NCBI RefSeq assembly: GCF_051020985.1
Contig: NW_027475148.1
Span: 1,116,001-1,180,000 of the forward strand
Length of the DNA stretch: 64,000 nt
DNA from: Nomia melanderi
Lineage: Eukaryota; Arthropoda; Insecta; Hymenoptera; Halictidae
Direction: 5' to 3'
In this document: positions 63,868 to 64,000 of the stretch, piece after piece
Layout: each line of letters begins with the position of its first letter
Position numbering within the stretch: the first letter of the stretch is position 1
Notes under the pieces: model-generated
The model's database searches: none
What the model was told of the DNA's origin: nothing
The model's input: the letters and a program-made list of their open reading frames with translations, nothing else
Translations under genes and position numbers: made by a program

Positions 63868-64000
63868 TAGCACCCGAGATATCACCAGATATATATTGGA
63901 TTTTCCCCTGACCCTGAGTGTCCGGACCCATGAGACGGTGGTTTTCTCGGCCCCTGGTGGTCCGAGGTCGTTCCCGCTGGCCAGATTCATGCGCCTGGCC

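Larger units (their letters stand above)
1..64000 (+). repeat. 175-bp satellite DNA array filling the window
   Basis: The same 175-bp unit repeats head to tail from the first base to the last. I number the monomer from the TAG after a conserved CTAA. Landmarks are TAGCACCC (1-8), GATATC (11-16), AGATATATATT (20-30), GTCCGGCCCCATGAGACGG (53-71), TGGTCCGAGGTCGTTCCCGC (91-110), GATTCATGCGCCAG (117-130) and GCGCTATCTGTAA (163-175). The phase is constant except at 20 monomers, so 344 of 364 complete monomers are exactly 175 bp. No monomer is inverted and nothing interrupts the array. Window base 1 falls at monomer position 46. Organisation of this kind is typical of eukaryotic centromeric or pericentromeric satellites; that location is inference. 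I do not recognise the family. Confidence 0.97.
52842..64000 (+). repeat. Higher-order region H: shuffled blocks of related monomers
   Basis: Segments recur in different combinations. 53,017-54,241 matches 62,468-63,867, the second copy having one additional class B monomer (62,992-63,166). 54,941-55,640 matches 58,617-59,316. 55,991-57,040 matches 59,843-60,892. 57,391-58,091 matches 60,893-61,592 except at its right end. 57,916-58,441 matches 59,317-59,842. Joins fall at the same monomer phase. Common marks are TTTTTCACTGACC, CTGGCCAGATTC, CTCAAATAG and a one-base insertion, GCGCATATCTG. Class B monomers here have the GGATTCCGAATATC form. Confidence 0.82.

Noticed and set aside
1..64000. 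Possible tRNA-derived origin, because GGTCCGAGGTC (GGTCCGAGGCC in U monomers) resembles an RNA polymerase III B box
   Set aside because: Only this short element fits, with one or two mismatches. I found no A box at a suitable distance, no tRNA-like folding and no 3' tail as in a SINE.
1..64000. CRISPR array
   Set aside because: Repeats are contiguous 175-bp units with no unique spacers, and neighbouring units differ by point mutations rather than alternating repeat and spacer.
1..64000. Human or primate alpha satellite
   Set aside because: The monomer is 175 bp rather than 171, about 53% GC, and I see neither the CENP-B box nor recognisable alpha-satellite sequence.
1..64000. A previously undescribed gene system such as a defence locus or biosynthetic cluster
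   Set aside because: No base of the window lies outside the satellite array, so there is no room for such a locus. What is unusual here is the repeat architecture itself.

Overview
The whole 64 kb is one uninterrupted head-to-tail tandem array of a 175-bp satellite. Tracking the monomer phase from a TAG start at position 131 gives 364 complete monomers (131 to 63,867) and a partial monomer at each window edge. All monomers read in the same direction. I found no gene, RNA gene, transposon, CRISPR array or unique sequence. The many open reading frames of 65 to 177 codons are by-products of the repeat.

Such a gene-free, multi-level array indicates a eukaryotic nuclear genome and a centromeric, pericentromeric or other heterochromatic location. 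I do not recognise the monomer and cannot name the species. It is not human-type alpha satellite: it is 175 bp and about 53% GC, and I saw no CENP-B box. My hand-made consensus keeps 9 CpG sites (observed/expected about 0.75), which is high for a heavily methylated old vertebrate satellite.

Layout: 1-5,029 holds 7-monomer units and 6-monomer units. 5,030-9,808 holds a related 6-monomer unit with extra variants. 9,809-15,697 is a 5.9-kb segment of 7- and 8-monomer units, repeated almost unchanged at 17,156-23,044. 23,045-25,495 is a mosaic junction. 25,496-32,318 holds 11-, 11- and 12-monomer units plus a partial one. 32,319-34,068 returns to the type at the left end, and 35,294-37,393 returns to the 11/12-monomer type. 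37,708-40,146 is repeated at 43,833-46,445. 46,446-51,443 is the most heterogeneous stretch and holds an internal 25-bp triplication. 51,444-52,841 reuses a block seen near 15, 22 and 24 kb. 52,842-64,000 is a shuffled set of repeated segments.

Two monomer classes exist. Class A is the majority. Class B (33 monomers) has the same length, but about 40 bp in the middle is replaced by a different sequence that in 19 copies contains a perfect 17-bp dyad. Shared small indels and hybrid monomers show that the array grows and reshuffles by in-register unequal exchange or conversion. All comparisons were made by eye; percentages and boundaries are approximate.
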